In this document: positions 55,217 to 63,957 of the stretch, one piece after another
Position numbering within the stretch: position 1 is the first letter of the stretch
Layout of the letters: the number at the start of each line of letters is the position of its first letter
From: Altererythrobacter aquiaggeris
Lineage (GTDB): Bacteria > Pseudomonadota > Alphaproteobacteria > Sphingomonadales > Sphingomonadaceae
Length of the DNA stretch: 64,000 nucleotides
Direction: 5' to 3'
NCBI RefSeq assembly: GCF_037154015.1
Contig: NZ_JBANRL010000001.1
Coordinates: 2,046,001-2,110,000 of the forward strand
Program-made: the position numbers and the translations under genes
Notes under the pieces: generated by a model
What the model was told of the DNA's origin: nothing
Database searches by the model: none
What the model saw: only the letters and a program-made list of their open reading frames with translations

Positions 55217-56491
55217 TCATGCGGATTTTGGTTTGAGCGGCTTGATATCGGGGCACAAAATCAAGACCGAGAGCACGGTCATGATTGCCAGGCCGGCGCC
55301 AACGACAAAGGCTGGCGTATAACTGTTGATTGTAATGATCGGGATCAGGAAGTTGAGCAGAACGACGGCAAGTTTTGCCGCTGTACCGGCATAGCCTGCA
55401 AGTGTGCCGACCGAACTACCGCTGTAATAATCGCTGGGCAAGGTCTGGATATTGCCGACCGCTGTTTGAAAACCGAACAGGATTGCAGCCATCAGCATAA
55501 CCGCGAGAAACGGCGTTGCTGCCTGCGTGGTCAGCAACAGGAACACCAGCATAATCAGGCCGCCGAGCGTGATCACGGATTTGCGTGTCCTGTTGACGCT
55601 CCAGCCAGCGTTGATCCGGTTTTGCGCCAGCAATCCGCCGAACCATGCACCAAGCATGGCACCGACGTACGGTATCGACGCATAAGCTGCGATTTCCTCG
55701 ACTCCGAACCCGTAGGTTTCGTTGAGATAAAGCGGAAGCCAACCGATGAAGAGCCACCAGATCGGATCGAGGAAGAATGATGCGAGGATTACGCCCCAGC
55801 TTTCCTTTTTGGAAAGGATTTCACCCGAACCCGGTGCATATGTCGCAACCTCGTTCGTTTCCTGGTCGCGCTGACCGGTCAAAATGAACTGCCGTTCTTC
55901 CTCGGAAAGCCAAGGGTGGGCTTCTGGTCCGGATTTGTAAACGATCAGCCAGGGAATCAACCACAGAAATCCCAATGCACCGACTGCAATAAAGGTGGCC
56001 TGCCAGCTTTCGAGAAACACGAACAGCACCCCGATCATCGGTGCCGAAACGATACCGCCAATTGCCGCACCGGAATTGAAAATGCCTTGCGCCAGCGAAC
56101 GTTCGTTAATGGGAAACCATTCGGCGTTGGCCTTGGTCGCGCCGGGCCAGTTGCCGGCTTCCGAGACACCGAGCAGACCACGGAAAACCGCGAAGGTCGT
56201 CAGATTGGTCGCGGCCGCGTGGAGCATGGTCGCCGCCGACCAGACCACGATCGAAAGGACAAATCCAAGCCGCACCCCGATCCAGTCGAAAATCTTGCCG
56301 AATAATGTCTGCCCGAAGGCATAGGCGAAAGTGAAAACATTCAATATGATGGCGTAGTCGGTCTTGGTCAGACCCAAATCTTCGGAAATTTCAGGCCAAA
56401 GAAAACCCAGCGCACCGCGATCGATGTAATTGATGATGGTCGCCAGTGCGACCAGGCTGACGATGACGAACCTGAAATAACCCTTACGCAT
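55217..56491 (-). CDS. MFS transporter, hexuronate (ACS) type
   Basis: This 12-helix major facilitator protein (about 424 residues) most likely imports unsaturated uronate or other hexuronates. Seen: NYIDRGALGFLWPEISEDLG near 25-44, the FAYAFGQTLFGKIFDWIGVR signature near 57-76 and GVSEAGNWPGATKANAEWFP near 105-124, typical of the ExuT/GudP anion:cation symporter family. ATG at 56491 has GAGGGTGG upstream; the longer frame begins in a non-homologous region. It follows the PL17 gene in the alginate cluster and is the only obvious inner-membrane importer there. Confidence 0.87.
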   Translation of the reverse strand: MRKGYFRFVIVSLVALATIINYIDRGALGFLWPEISEDLGLTKTDYAIILNVFTFAYAFGQTLFGKIFDWIGVRLGFVLSIVVWSAATMLHAAATNLTTFAVFRGLLGVSEAGNWPGATKANAEWFPINERSLAQGIFNSGAAIGGIVSAPMIGVLFVFLESWQATFIAVGALGFLWLIPWLIVYKSGPEAHPWLSEEERQFILTGQRDQETNEVATYAPGSGEILSKKESWGVILASFFLDPIWWLFIGWLPLYLNETYGFGVEEIAAYASIPYVGAMLGAWFGGLLAQNRINAGWSVNRTRKSVITLGGLIMLVFLLLTTQAATPFLAVMLMAAILFGFQTAVGNIQTLPSDYYSGSSVGTLAGYAGTAAKLAVVLLNFLIPIITINSYTPAFVVGAGLAIMTVLSVLILCPDIKPLKPKSA

Positions 56492-56619
56492 ACTGACCAC
56501 CCTCGCCCAAAAGATCTTCGCGCGCAGCGCTGCTGGTTGTCCCGCCACAGGGGCCGTCCCCGACAGCCGCATTTGCCGGTACAAGACCGCCGCCGTCATT
56601 GTGCGCCATGGTTGCCAAT

Positions 56620-58794
56620 CTATTCAGCCCCGCCGCCCAGATCGATGCGCGCGGCGAACCCGGTCCACGAAAACTCACGCCCGTCGATGCTCGCGCTGTG
56701 GCGCTTGCTTTCGACATTATCGTAAGACACTGCGAGTGCGGTTTTGTCCCCGCTGGTCGTCTCGATAATTACCAGATCGTTTCCGCCTTGCCGGACGTGA
56801 CGCAGCGAAGCGATTGCGCTCCTGCTGCCGATAGTCTGTTCGGCTGCGCCGTCGTAAAGGCCGTGCGATTCCAGAATGCTGACAAATGTCGCGCTGTCGG
56901 TGTTTTGAATTCTTTGGATAATGATCGGCTCACGCCGCAAATTGAAATCCGGATCGTTCGCCCCGCTTTCGGCCAGATAGACTTCAAGGGCGCCGGATGG
57001 CACAAAGCGGTAAGTGTAAAACCGTCCATCCAGCAACCAGGTCACGTAAGCATTACCGCCCTTCGGCCTTGCGACCGCATCAACCCATATATGTTGGTAG
57101 CCATTATCATCACCCAGTACGGGCCGTGAGGCGACATTGTGCCGGGCGTCAAACCCTGTTTCCATAATATGGCCCGAATAATGAAGAGGAAGATCAAAGG
57201 TCAGAGCACCCTCGCCGCTTGCTCGCATGACATCGATCGTTACAGGTGCGGTAAGGCCGGTCACATCCATCCGCGCCAGCGTGCGCGTCATTATGACATT
57301 TTCACCACGATAGGCACTATCGATGGTGGCTGTACTGACCTGCAGCTCCGGCTTGGCCGAAAAGTAAAGTTGCCTGGGCGCAAAGCTGTCGGCTATGTCC
57401 ACGTTGCCGCCGAAATGGCTTGTTTCGTTCACGACAAGCGCGTTATGGGCAACGCTCTGTTTGGCCCAGCTTTCGTTCTCGGGCAAATACCGACCACCCT
57501 CTTTCGCTTCGATATTCAAAAATCGCGCCGCACCGTAATCGCGCACCACTTCGTGGCCATTGTCATAAAGCTGCCAGCTAAGCTTGTCGAAATGGCCATG
57601 TCCCATGCCCTGAGAACTGTTCTTGGCAACCAATGCAGTATGGCGCGGGCCGGTGCCATTGCGAAACACGGCAACCGCACCCTTGTCTCCTTCGGGGCCA
57701 TCGCGAAAAAGCATCGAACGAAAGCCGAACGGTGCGGCCTTCCCGGCTGCAAGATCCCGCGATACCTTCAGCCCGTTATTGCTAAGGACTGTCCGGTCCT
57801 GAAAATCCGCTATCGACAGCAGGCCCGGATCGCCAGACACCGAATAGGCGATAGCTACGCCCTCATACAATTCGGCTGTGTTCAGGCTCTTGTCCCGTAT
57901 GGCATCGTTAAACGGGAAAAAATGACCACCGTAAGTCAGCTGGATCGTCGTGGTCAGAGCCTTTTGCAGGATTCCGTCACGGTGCGCAAAGATTTCCCGT
58001 TCGGGCTCGTTCCGTTCGATTGCGTCTGCAAATACCATGAAAGGCAGCAATGCGAACCGCTGATAATATGGCCCTTCGGTGTAATATCCGTCGGGCGAAA
58101 ACAGCAATTCGGTTTGCCGGAGAAAACCGCTCTCGCCGCTTTTGTCGGACCCCAGCAAAGCGCGGTCGACCATATCGCGGTCACCCAGCAAATAGCCGGT
58201 CATGCCGACACCGGCGGTCGCCCATGTCGCGTGATTGTGGATGAGGTTGAAAGTTCGGTTGGAATCGACCGAAAGGAACATCGCAGCAGGGCGGAAAACG
58301 TTGTTGTCGATCCGCTCTCGTTCATCCGCTGAAAGTGTATCGCGAATTGCGCCGTAACCCTGCACTGTGTGGACCAGCCACATGGCATCGTTCAGCACCT
58401 GCCAGAACAAGCGCCCGACATTCTGATTGGCCTTGGCAGGATGTTCGCCCAGAGCCGGGTACAGATCGGCATAGGCAAACAGCATATCGCGCACATAATT
58501 GCGGTATTTCTGCTCACCCGTTATCCGGAAAAGCTGACCTGAAAGATGGATCGCGCGGTAATTCCGCTTGTGCTGCTCGTGGGTGTAGCCGCCGCCGGGA
58601 TCTTTCGGCACGGGCACCACCACACCCTGCGCCATCATGCCGGTAACAAATTCCTCGGAGCGCGATAACTCGGCTGCATAGAGCGGGGGCAAGGCAACAG
58701 GCTGATCTTGCGCGATATTGGCCGCATTCACCGGAAAGCCAAGCCCGCCAGCGACCAGCATCAACGTGGCAAACAGCAAGAAAGTGCCCCTCAT
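56620..58794 (-). CDS. PL17-type oligoalginate lyase
   Basis: This exported exo-lyase of 724 residues (Alg17c length) releases unsaturated monouronate from alginate oligosaccharides. In order: signal peptide (about 1-24), an alpha/alpha-toroid domain (about 40-370) with candidate catalytic residues Asn187, His188 (LIHNHATWATAG) and Tyr244 (GYYTEGPYYQRFAL), and a heparinase II/III-like beta domain with MGHGHFDKLSWQLYDNGHEV near 397. The His-to-Tyr spacing (56) equals that of Alg17c (His202/Tyr258). It begins inside the PL6 stop codon (4-bp overlap), so endo- and exo-lyase are coupled. Confidence 0.9.
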   Translation of the reverse strand: MRGTFLLFATLMLVAGGLGFPVNAANIAQDQPVALPPLYAAELSRSEEFVTGMMAQGVVVPVPKDPGGGYTHEQHKRNYRAIHLSGQLFRITGEQKYRNYVRDMLFAYADLYPALGEHPAKANQNVGRLFWQVLNDAMWLVHTVQGYGAIRDTLSADERERIDNNVFRPAAMFLSVDSNRTFNLIHNHATWATAGVGMTGYLLGDRDMVDRALLGSDKSGESGFLRQTELLFSPDGYYTEGPYYQRFALLPFMVFADAIERNEPEREIFAHRDGILQKALTTTIQLTYGGHFFPFNDAIRDKSLNTAELYEGVAIAYSVSGDPGLLSIADFQDRTVLSNNGLKVSRDLAAGKAAPFGFRSMLFRDGPEGDKGAVAVFRNGTGPRHTALVAKNSSQGMGHGHFDKLSWQLYDNGHEVVRDYGAARFLNIEAKEGGRYLPENESWAKQSVAHNALVVNETSHFGGNVDIADSFAPRQLYFSAKPELQVSTATIDSAYRGENVIMTRTLARMDVTGLTAPVTIDVMRASGEGALTFDLPLHYSGHIMETGFDARHNVASRPVLGDDNGYQHIWVDAVARPKGGNAYVTWLLDGRFYTYRFVPSGALEVYLAESGANDPDFNLRREPIIIQRIQNTDSATFVSILESHGLYDGAAEQTIGSRSAIASLRHVRQGGNDLVIIETTSGDKTALAVSYDNVESKRHSASIDGREFSWTGFAARIDLGGGAE

Positions 58795-61055
58795 TCCGCC
58801 ATCGCCCCATCAATGATATTTCGCGCGGCAGTGACACGCGCTGGCCCGTCGAAGACCAGTTCTTCGAGAATCGGTTCGGGAGTTTCTGCAAAGCTGTTGT
58901 CGGTAACAGATGTTTTCGGCGTTCCCACGGTGTGCACGATTCTGAGCGGCGCCGAACCGGCAAACGCATTGCCCGACAATTTTGCAGTCTGCACCCCGTG
59001 CAGGTTGATCGCAGCGCCCGACCTGTTCGTGGACGCCCTGCCCACATCGGCCAAGGCATTGCCGCTGATATTGACGTAGGGACCAAAGGTGCTTTCGTCG
59101 CTTCCGCCACGATAGACGTCCGCAATGGGACCGCCGACATTGGTAAAGCTGCTGTCGATAATGTCGAGATATTCGACGTTATACTGGCCGTAATCCTCGG
59201 TCTCGGCCGCAGCTGAAACAATAGTCCCGGAAATATCAGCAAAGTTGCTGTTCTTGATCGCTATGCGGTCGGCCAGAGTGCTTTTGCCAAGGGTAATCAC
59301 GCTGAAGGATTTGTTGACCGTCAGATTACGCACAGTCACCCCGTCAAACTCGATCTGCATGTTTGACTGGATCGGATAAATGGTCGTCCGTATCACAGAG
59401 TTTCCAACAGAATCGGGCGCAAGCTCACCATCGATGACAAGCTGTGCAAGCTGGAGATTGCCGCCTTCGCGCAACTCGATCAGCGATGGCCTCGCGAACC
59501 GGATTACCGGCAGATTTTCGCGATCCTCCCCTCTGAGCGTCAACGACTTACCCAGCGCAACTGTCCGTTCCACGATGTATTCGCCTGCCGACAGCGTTAG
59601 GATATCGCCGGATTTTGCAGCGGCAATCGCGGCAACCAGTGTGTCACTTCCCGGCGCGACCTGTGTGACCATGCCGCTCGACCCGAAGGGACGATCGGCA
59701 GTGGGCTTAGGATACCAGGAGACGCCCACCTGATCGAGAGCCACCGGTGTTAAATCGCGCGGCGCACCAACATTCGCGAGCGCCGGGTCCACCGGATAAA
59801 GCAAACCGTTGCCTGCGCGTGCCAACTTACCCGGAGCAACCCCAAGCTGCGGCAAAGCAGCGTCTATCCGGCCTGCAAGAACGCGGTTGCCGCCAAAAGT
59901 GATACCGGAGGCGTCAGCATCAGCGACAATGAACTCTTCCGCTCCCGTTCCACTGAGCAAGTTACCGGAAAATACCGTTTTGGAAGGAATTGCCGAACGC
60001 TCCTCGTCCGCGCCCAGACCAAAGGTAATGCGCGTGCTATCCACGACCGTGTTGCCCGAAATCCTGGCGTTCTCGACTTCCACGTAGCGATTGACCGGCG
60101 AATTGGGTACGCCGTTCATGACTGCAACCGCGCTGGAGAAACCGTCGCCGCGCAGCCCCTCCATATAATTGTCACTCACCTTCTGGTCGCGGTTGATGAT
60201 CCGGACACCGCCCGTGTAATCCTTGCCCCCGCCAAGAAAGACATTTCGCTCGACCAGGTTGCCGTCACCGTGGCGAAGCGTCAGTGTGCCGCGCGAACGC
60301 AAGAACACATTACCGCGAAAAATATTGCCGCCGGATTTCGAGGAAATTATCTCGACTTCACCGTCCGCACGGTCGAACACGTTATTTTCGACCAGCGTGT
60401 TGGAATTGAACATCGAATAATGGCTGGTTCCGATGCGCAGTGTCTCGCCGCCATTCGATCCCAACACGGGCCGCGGGCCGAAATAGTTATGATCGATCCG
60501 GTGACCGTTCTCGCGGCTTTCCTCGCTGTCGAGCCGCACCGCGAATGTCACGCCCTTGTTGGTCTTTCCGGCCAGATGATTATGGTCGAACCGGTTGCCG
60601 CGGCCATACATGGCGACCCAGTAGTCGGACTCGTACCGGTCGGGTTTGCTGAAGCTGTCGATGACCACGTCTGTAACGCGGCTGTTGGATGCCTGGTCCT
60701 GTGCACTCTGGCGGAAGGAAATGACCTCGCCCCTCGGGCTGTATCCGTTTTTGAAAACCAGGCCCGAAACAACAATATACTCACCGCCGATCCGGAGACT
60801 CGATTGCCCGGTCAGCATGACTGATCCACGTGTTTGGGAGGTAACCGTAATCGGTTTGTCAGGCTCTCCCTTGCCGGAAATTACCATTTCGAAGTCGCGC
60901 CACTCACCGCTGGCCAATGTGATCGTGTCGCCCGCGTTCACTTGTCCGGCGGCGGTGACATATTCTGCCTGGTCATGAACGAGATAATTCTCGGCAGTTA
61001 GCGGACTGGAAAGCCCGCAAACAAGCATCGCACCGGCAACCAAGCGGGCCGTCAA
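58791..61055 (-). CDS. PL6-type alginate lyase
   Basis: This secreted parallel beta-helix lyase is about 754 residues long when started at the TTG at 61055, close to AlyGC (about 750). A signal peptide begins directly there (TARLVAGAMLVCGLSSPLTA). The first beta-helix domain carries the catalytic Lys and Arg of the chondroitinase-B/PL6 group: Lys in EIISSKSGGNIFRGN and Arg in GTLTLRHGDGNLVERN, 21 residues apart as in the family (309 and 330 if counted from the ATG at 61262). A second beta-helix domain follows from about residue 500. The ATG at 61262 opens a 69-residue extension that is a kinase remnant. Confidence 0.9.
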   Translation of the reverse strand: MTARLVAGAMLVCGLSSPLTAENYLVHDQAEYVTAAGQVNAGDTITLASGEWRDFEMVISGKGEPDKPITVTSQTRGSVMLTGQSSLRIGGEYIVVSGLVFKNGYSPRGEVISFRQSAQDQASNSRVTDVVIDSFSKPDRYESDYWVAMYGRGNRFDHNHLAGKTNKGVTFAVRLDSEESRENGHRIDHNYFGPRPVLGSNGGETLRIGTSHYSMFNSNTLVENNVFDRADGEVEIISSKSGGNIFRGNVFLRSRGTLTLRHGDGNLVERNVFLGGGKDYTGGVRIINRDQKVSDNYMEGLRGDGFSSAVAVMNGVPNSPVNRYVEVENARISGNTVVDSTRITFGLGADEERSAIPSKTVFSGNLLSGTGAEEFIVADADASGITFGGNRVLAGRIDAALPQLGVAPGKLARAGNGLLYPVDPALANVGAPRDLTPVALDQVGVSWYPKPTADRPFGSSGMVTQVAPGSDTLVAAIAAAKSGDILTLSAGEYIVERTVALGKSLTLRGEDRENLPVIRFARPSLIELREGGNLQLAQLVIDGELAPDSVGNSVIRTTIYPIQSNMQIEFDGVTVRNLTVNKSFSVITLGKSTLADRIAIKNSNFADISGTIVSAAAETEDYGQYNVEYLDIIDSSFTNVGGPIADVYRGGSDESTFGPYVNISGNALADVGRASTNRSGAAINLHGVQTAKLSGNAFAGSAPLRIVHTVGTPKTSVTDNSFAETPEPILEELVFDGPARVTAARNIIDGAMAE

Positions 61056-61063
61056 ATATCGGG

Positions 61064-61070
61064 CCCCCTT
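61064..61070 (-). promoter_or_regulatory. Strong ribosome-binding site for the PL6 TTG start
   Basis: On the minus strand AAGGGGG is followed after 8 bases by TTG (61053-61055), which opens directly on the signal peptide. This argues for TTG as the true PL6 start. The competing ATG at 61262 has its own GGAG 6 bases upstream, apparently inherited from the lost kinase gene. Confidence 0.6.
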
Positions 61071-61151
61071 GGCCGGCAGCCTCTCGCTCCTGATCGGCTC
61101 CAGCCCAGCGGCCGACTGGCCAGGAGACGGGGTAATGCCCGGTATGTGCAG

Positions 61152-61262
61152 CGCTTCTGCCCCGCCAGACTTTGCCGCGAAATCCGGAGCCTGGACAAAT
61201 CGTTTGTGACCAGCCGCGTTAACCCGGAGCATATCTTCGCCAAAAGCGGGAAAATCAGTCAT
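61152..61262 (-). pseudogene. 5' remnant of a second KDG kinase gene
   Basis: The first 36 or so codons of the open frame entering the PL6 gene read MTDFPAFGEDMLRVNAAGHK then RFVQAPDFAAKSGGAEA. This matches the N-terminus of the other KDG kinase type (pattern vvtFGExMLRLsxpgxxRFxQaxsFdxxyGGaEaNVA). The match stops right after GGAEA, where NVAVSLARLG would be expected. The GGAG ribosome-binding site is intact. The stub is in frame with PL6. A deletion that fused the kinase start to the region before the lyase gene is the simplest reading. Confidence 0.7.
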
Positions 61263-61376
61263 TTTTTGCTCCGATAATGGTGTCCGGCGATTCTGCGTGA
61301 CGGGTCTGCAGCACCGCAGTCACACTCTATCATCCGGTGCGATCGAGCAGCTATCCAGACGGCGGCCATGACCTAT
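61263..61376. other. Intergenic region before PL6
   Basis: These 114 bases lie between the KduD/DhuD-like gene and the PL6 frame. They end in the GGAG ribosome-binding site inherited from the kinase remnant. GGACACC followed by ATTATC (minus strand, about 61275-61290) loosely resembles the LacI operator at 62877 but is one base shorter, so I do not call it. The region may contain a promoter for the lyase genes. Confidence 0.4.
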
Positions 61377-62135
61377 CTATCTAGCCAGCCAGCCGCCATC
61401 AACGGCAAGGATATGCCCCTGAATATACCGCGCAGCATCCGAGGCGAGGAACACCGCCGCTCCGCCCAAGTCTGATGGCGCGCCCCAGCGACCCGCAGGG
61501 ATACGCTCAAGAATCTGGCGATTGCGGTCCTGATCAGCTTGTAGTGCAGCGGTGTTGTTGGTCGCGATGTAGCCGGGTGCAATTGCGTTGACGGTGATGT
61601 TCTTGCCCGCCCATTCGTTTGCCAACAGTTTGGTCAGGCCGCCGACGCCGCTTTTGGACGCGGTATAGCTCGCGACGCGGATGCCTCCCTGGAACGTAAG
61701 CATGGAGGCTATGTTGATGATCGAACCGCCCCCGTGCGCGATCATGTGCCTGCCTGCCGCCTGGCTAAGGAAAAACAAGACCTTGAGATTGGTGTCAATG
61801 ACTGCATCCCAATCATCCTCGGTAAATTCGGTGGCATCATTGCGGCGGATAATCCCGGCATTATTGACCAGAATATCAAGCCGTCCCAATCCTGCGACCG
61901 CTTGGGCTACGATCCTCTCGCACGGATCTATGGAGGACAGATCAGCGGTAATAACGAGCGCGCGCCGCCCCGCTTGTTCGATCAACCCCACTGTTTCGGA
62001 CGCATCGCTTCGGGCAACCAGCGCAATATCGGCGCCAGCCTCGGCCAGAGCCACAGCGATCCCCTGTCCGATGCCGGTGTTCGCTCCGGTCACCATGGCG
62101 ACCCTGCCGGACAGATCGAATGGATTGCAGGCCAT
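61377..62135 (-). CDS. KduD/DhuD-like 2-keto-3-deoxygluconate dehydrogenase (SDR)
   Basis: This 252-residue SDR most resembles KduD, interconverting 3-deoxy-D-glycero-2,5-hexodiulosonate and 2-keto-3-deoxygluconate. Seen: NPFDLSGRVAMVTGANTGIG near the start, TGANTGIGQGIAVALAEAGA, NNAGIIRRNDATEFTEDDWD near 89-108, Ser in NIASMLTFQGGIRVASYTAS and the YTASK active site, and GHILAVDGGWLAR at the end, all typical of KduD. ATG at 62135 was chosen because GAGG lies 5 bases upstream. It directly follows the RpiB-like isomerase gene, the same pairing as streptococcal DhuI/DhuD. Confidence 0.88.
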   Translation of the reverse strand: MACNPFDLSGRVAMVTGANTGIGQGIAVALAEAGADIALVARSDASETVGLIEQAGRRALVITADLSSIDPCERIVAQAVAGLGRLDILVNNAGIIRRNDATEFTEDDWDAVIDTNLKVLFFLSQAAGRHMIAHGGGSIINIASMLTFQGGIRVASYTASKSGVGGLTKLLANEWAGKNITVNAIAPGYIATNNTAALQADQDRNRQILERIPAGRWGAPSDLGGAAVFLASDAARYIQGHILAVDGGWLAR

Positions 62136-62172
62136 CATGACCTCAGAAATGTGAGAAAGGTTCTGGCCCGCA

Positions 62173-62805
62173 TCACAGGCCGCGCAGATAGGCGTTGATA
62201 TCTTCATCCTGAGAATTCGCGTAAAAATATTCGCCGAATTTCTCGCCAGCGATCGCCGACTTGAGCAAATCCTGATTGACGTTTTTGAGCACCGTCAGCA
62301 TGTCGTGACAGGTTGCCGACTTCATTTCGGCCAATATGCCGCGGTTGGTCTTCATGATTGCAGCACGTTCTTTTGGATAACCAATTCCGCTCTCGCCCTC
62401 GAAAAGCTTGCGATAGCAATCCTGCAGGTTCAACTCGGCAGCCCAGCCAAATCCCTTGGCGTAGGGCATGGCGATGGCGTTCCCGTCGTTAATCTGAGCG
62501 AAGAGGAACGCGTCGGTCGGATCGATCACGAGGCCACAAAACACGCCTGGCATGGCATTGCAGGCGAGCATCGAGCCCATGCCCGTGCCGCATCCACTGA
62601 CCACAAAGTCCGCTGCTCCGGAATTGATCAGGATGCCGCTCAGCAAACCGACCATATTGTAGGTCAGTTGCGCTTCATCTTCTGCGCTGAACATGCCGTA
62701 ATTGAAAATCTGGTATCCAAGCGGCTCGGCTACTGACTTGAGTGCGTCGTGAATGATGCCATTCTTGGAGGCCTGGCTGTTCTCGTTAATTAGTGCAATT
62801 TTCAT
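62173..62805 (-). CDS. RpiB/LacA-family isomerase, DhuI-like
   Basis: The product (210 residues) belongs to the RpiB/LacA/LacB sugar isomerase family. The active-site VVSGCGTGMGSMLACNAMPG stretch near 67-86 includes the catalytic cysteine and phosphate-loop-like GTGMG. Compared with RpiB (about 150 residues) it has a C-terminal extension of about 60 residues. In this setting, next to a KduD/DhuD-like SDR and lyases, it most likely isomerises the open-chain unsaturated uronate (4-deoxy-5-hexosulose-uronate), as streptococcal DhuI does in place of KduI. GAGTGG precedes the ATG at 62805; an upstream ATG at 62874 is less likely. Confidence 0.82.
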   Translation of the reverse strand: MKIALINENSQASKNGIIHDALKSVAEPLGYQIFNYGMFSAEDEAQLTYNMVGLLSGILINSGAADFVVSGCGTGMGSMLACNAMPGVFCGLVIDPTDAFLFAQINDGNAIAMPYAKGFGWAAELNLQDCYRKLFEGESGIGYPKERAAIMKTNRGILAEMKSATCHDMLTVLKNVNQDLLKSAIAGEKFGEYFYANSQDEDINAYLRGL

Positions 62806-62876
62806 AGCTACCCACTCTCTGCCTCGATGTCGCAGCAGCCAGAGCGGCGCAGCGTCCCAAATTGACTTCGGCATTT

Positions 62877-62892
62877 AGGTAACCGGTGTCAT
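62877..62892. promoter_or_regulatory. Candidate LacI-type operator
   Basis: AGGTAACCGGTGTCAT (plus strand) is an imperfect palindrome centred on CCGG with GGTAACC and GGTGTCA halves, the shape of many LacI-family operators in proteobacteria. It lies 72 bp before the isomerase ATG and 43 bp after the end of the LacI-type regulator gene, well placed to control the isomerase-to-kinase operon. Confidence 0.5.
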
Positions 62893-62934
62893 TTAGCGAT
62901 GCAAGTGCTGTTTTGGTCTGCTCCCCGCCTATGA

Positions 62935-63957
62935 TCAATCGTCTGCCGGAGGTCCGACAGAATCGCGCTTGATCAGCTCTGACGGGAACAATGATTCCTG
63001 CATGGGAGGATCATCCGGTTGCATCATCAGCTTTAGCGCAGCGATCCGTCCCATCTCGGCGATTGGCCATCTGACTGTCGTCAACGCGGGCCAGACATGG
63101 CTCGACATCGGGGTGTCGTCAAAGCCTACGATCGAAAGTCCACTCGGCACATCGATGCCTTTGCTGCGGGCCGCTATGAGTACGCCGATCGCCATCTCGT
63201 CATTGGAGGCGAAAATTGCTGTCGGGGGAGAGGGTTTTTCAAGCAATTTCAGCGCGGCTTCCACACCGGACTCGTAGGAGTAGCGGCCTTGCTCGATCAG
63301 ATCCGGGACGACTTCCAGACCCGCCTCTTCAAGCGCATCCTCGTAACCTTTGCGCCGCTCGAGCGCAGAGCGCGAATTCCTGCGCCCCTCGATCAGGGCA
63401 ATCCGCTTGTGACCACGCTCGGTGATGTATTTGACCGCCTGCCGCACCGCCTCACGGTCATTGGACATTACCAATTGCTCGGGTTTGTCGATCTCGGCTG
63501 ACGCCATCCGGACATAACGCGCGCCGAATTCGCGGCAGACATTCGCCAATCCATCATCTTCTGAAATCGGAGGCAACAAAACGACACCATAAGGGCGTTG
63601 ACGCTCGAGAAAGTCGCGCAGATCCTGCTGTATCGAAGGCGAATTACGATTAACCGGCTGAACCATCAGCCCAAAGCTCGTGCCTTCGAGCGCTTCGAGT
63701 ATTCCTTGCTGAACATTCACCAGAAACTGCGCGTTGGGATTGTCGTGCACGGCCGCAATGATGAAATTGCGCCGCAACGCCAGAGCGCGTGCCTGAGGGT
63801 TGGGGACAAAGCCGATTTCCTCGATCACCGCTTCCACATGTTTGCGAGTCTTGTAACTGAGCAGTGACGATTTGTTTATGACCCGGCTGACGGTTTTCTT
63901 GGAAACATCGGCAAGGCGCGCGACATCATTGATCGTTGGTTTGCCGTTCTGCACCAT
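62935..63957 (-). CDS. LacI-family transcriptional regulator
   Basis: The 340-residue repressor has an N-terminal LacI helix-turn-helix (TINDVARLADVSKKTVSRVI, residues 8-27), a hinge helix with NPQARALALRR near 53-63, and a periplasmic-binding-protein-like effector domain (about 65-325) with FASNDEMAIGVLIAARSKGI and SIVGFDDTPMSSHVWPALTT near 267-296. It is the first gene of the co-oriented alginate cluster and probably controls it, derepressing when a uronate intermediate such as KDG or DEH binds. The cognate operator is likely at 62877-62892. Confidence 0.93.
   Translation of the reverse strand: MVQNGKPTINDVARLADVSKKTVSRVINKSSLLSYKTRKHVEAVIEEIGFVPNPQARALALRRNFIIAAVHDNPNAQFLVNVQQGILEALEGTSFGLMVQPVNRNSPSIQQDLRDFLERQRPYGVVLLPPISEDDGLANVCREFGARYVRMASAEIDKPEQLVMSNDREAVRQAVKYITERGHKRIALIEGRRNSRSALERRKGYEDALEEAGLEVVPDLIEQGRYSYESGVEAALKLLEKPSPPTAIFASNDEMAIGVLIAARSKGIDVPSGLSIVGFDDTPMSSHVWPALTTVRWPIAEMGRIAALKLMMQPDDPPMQESLFPSELIKRDSVGPPADD

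Noticed and set aside
61275-61290. Second LacI operator upstream of the lyase genes
   Set aside because: Shares only GACACC and a TTA core with the 62877 site and has a different spacing; too weak to call.
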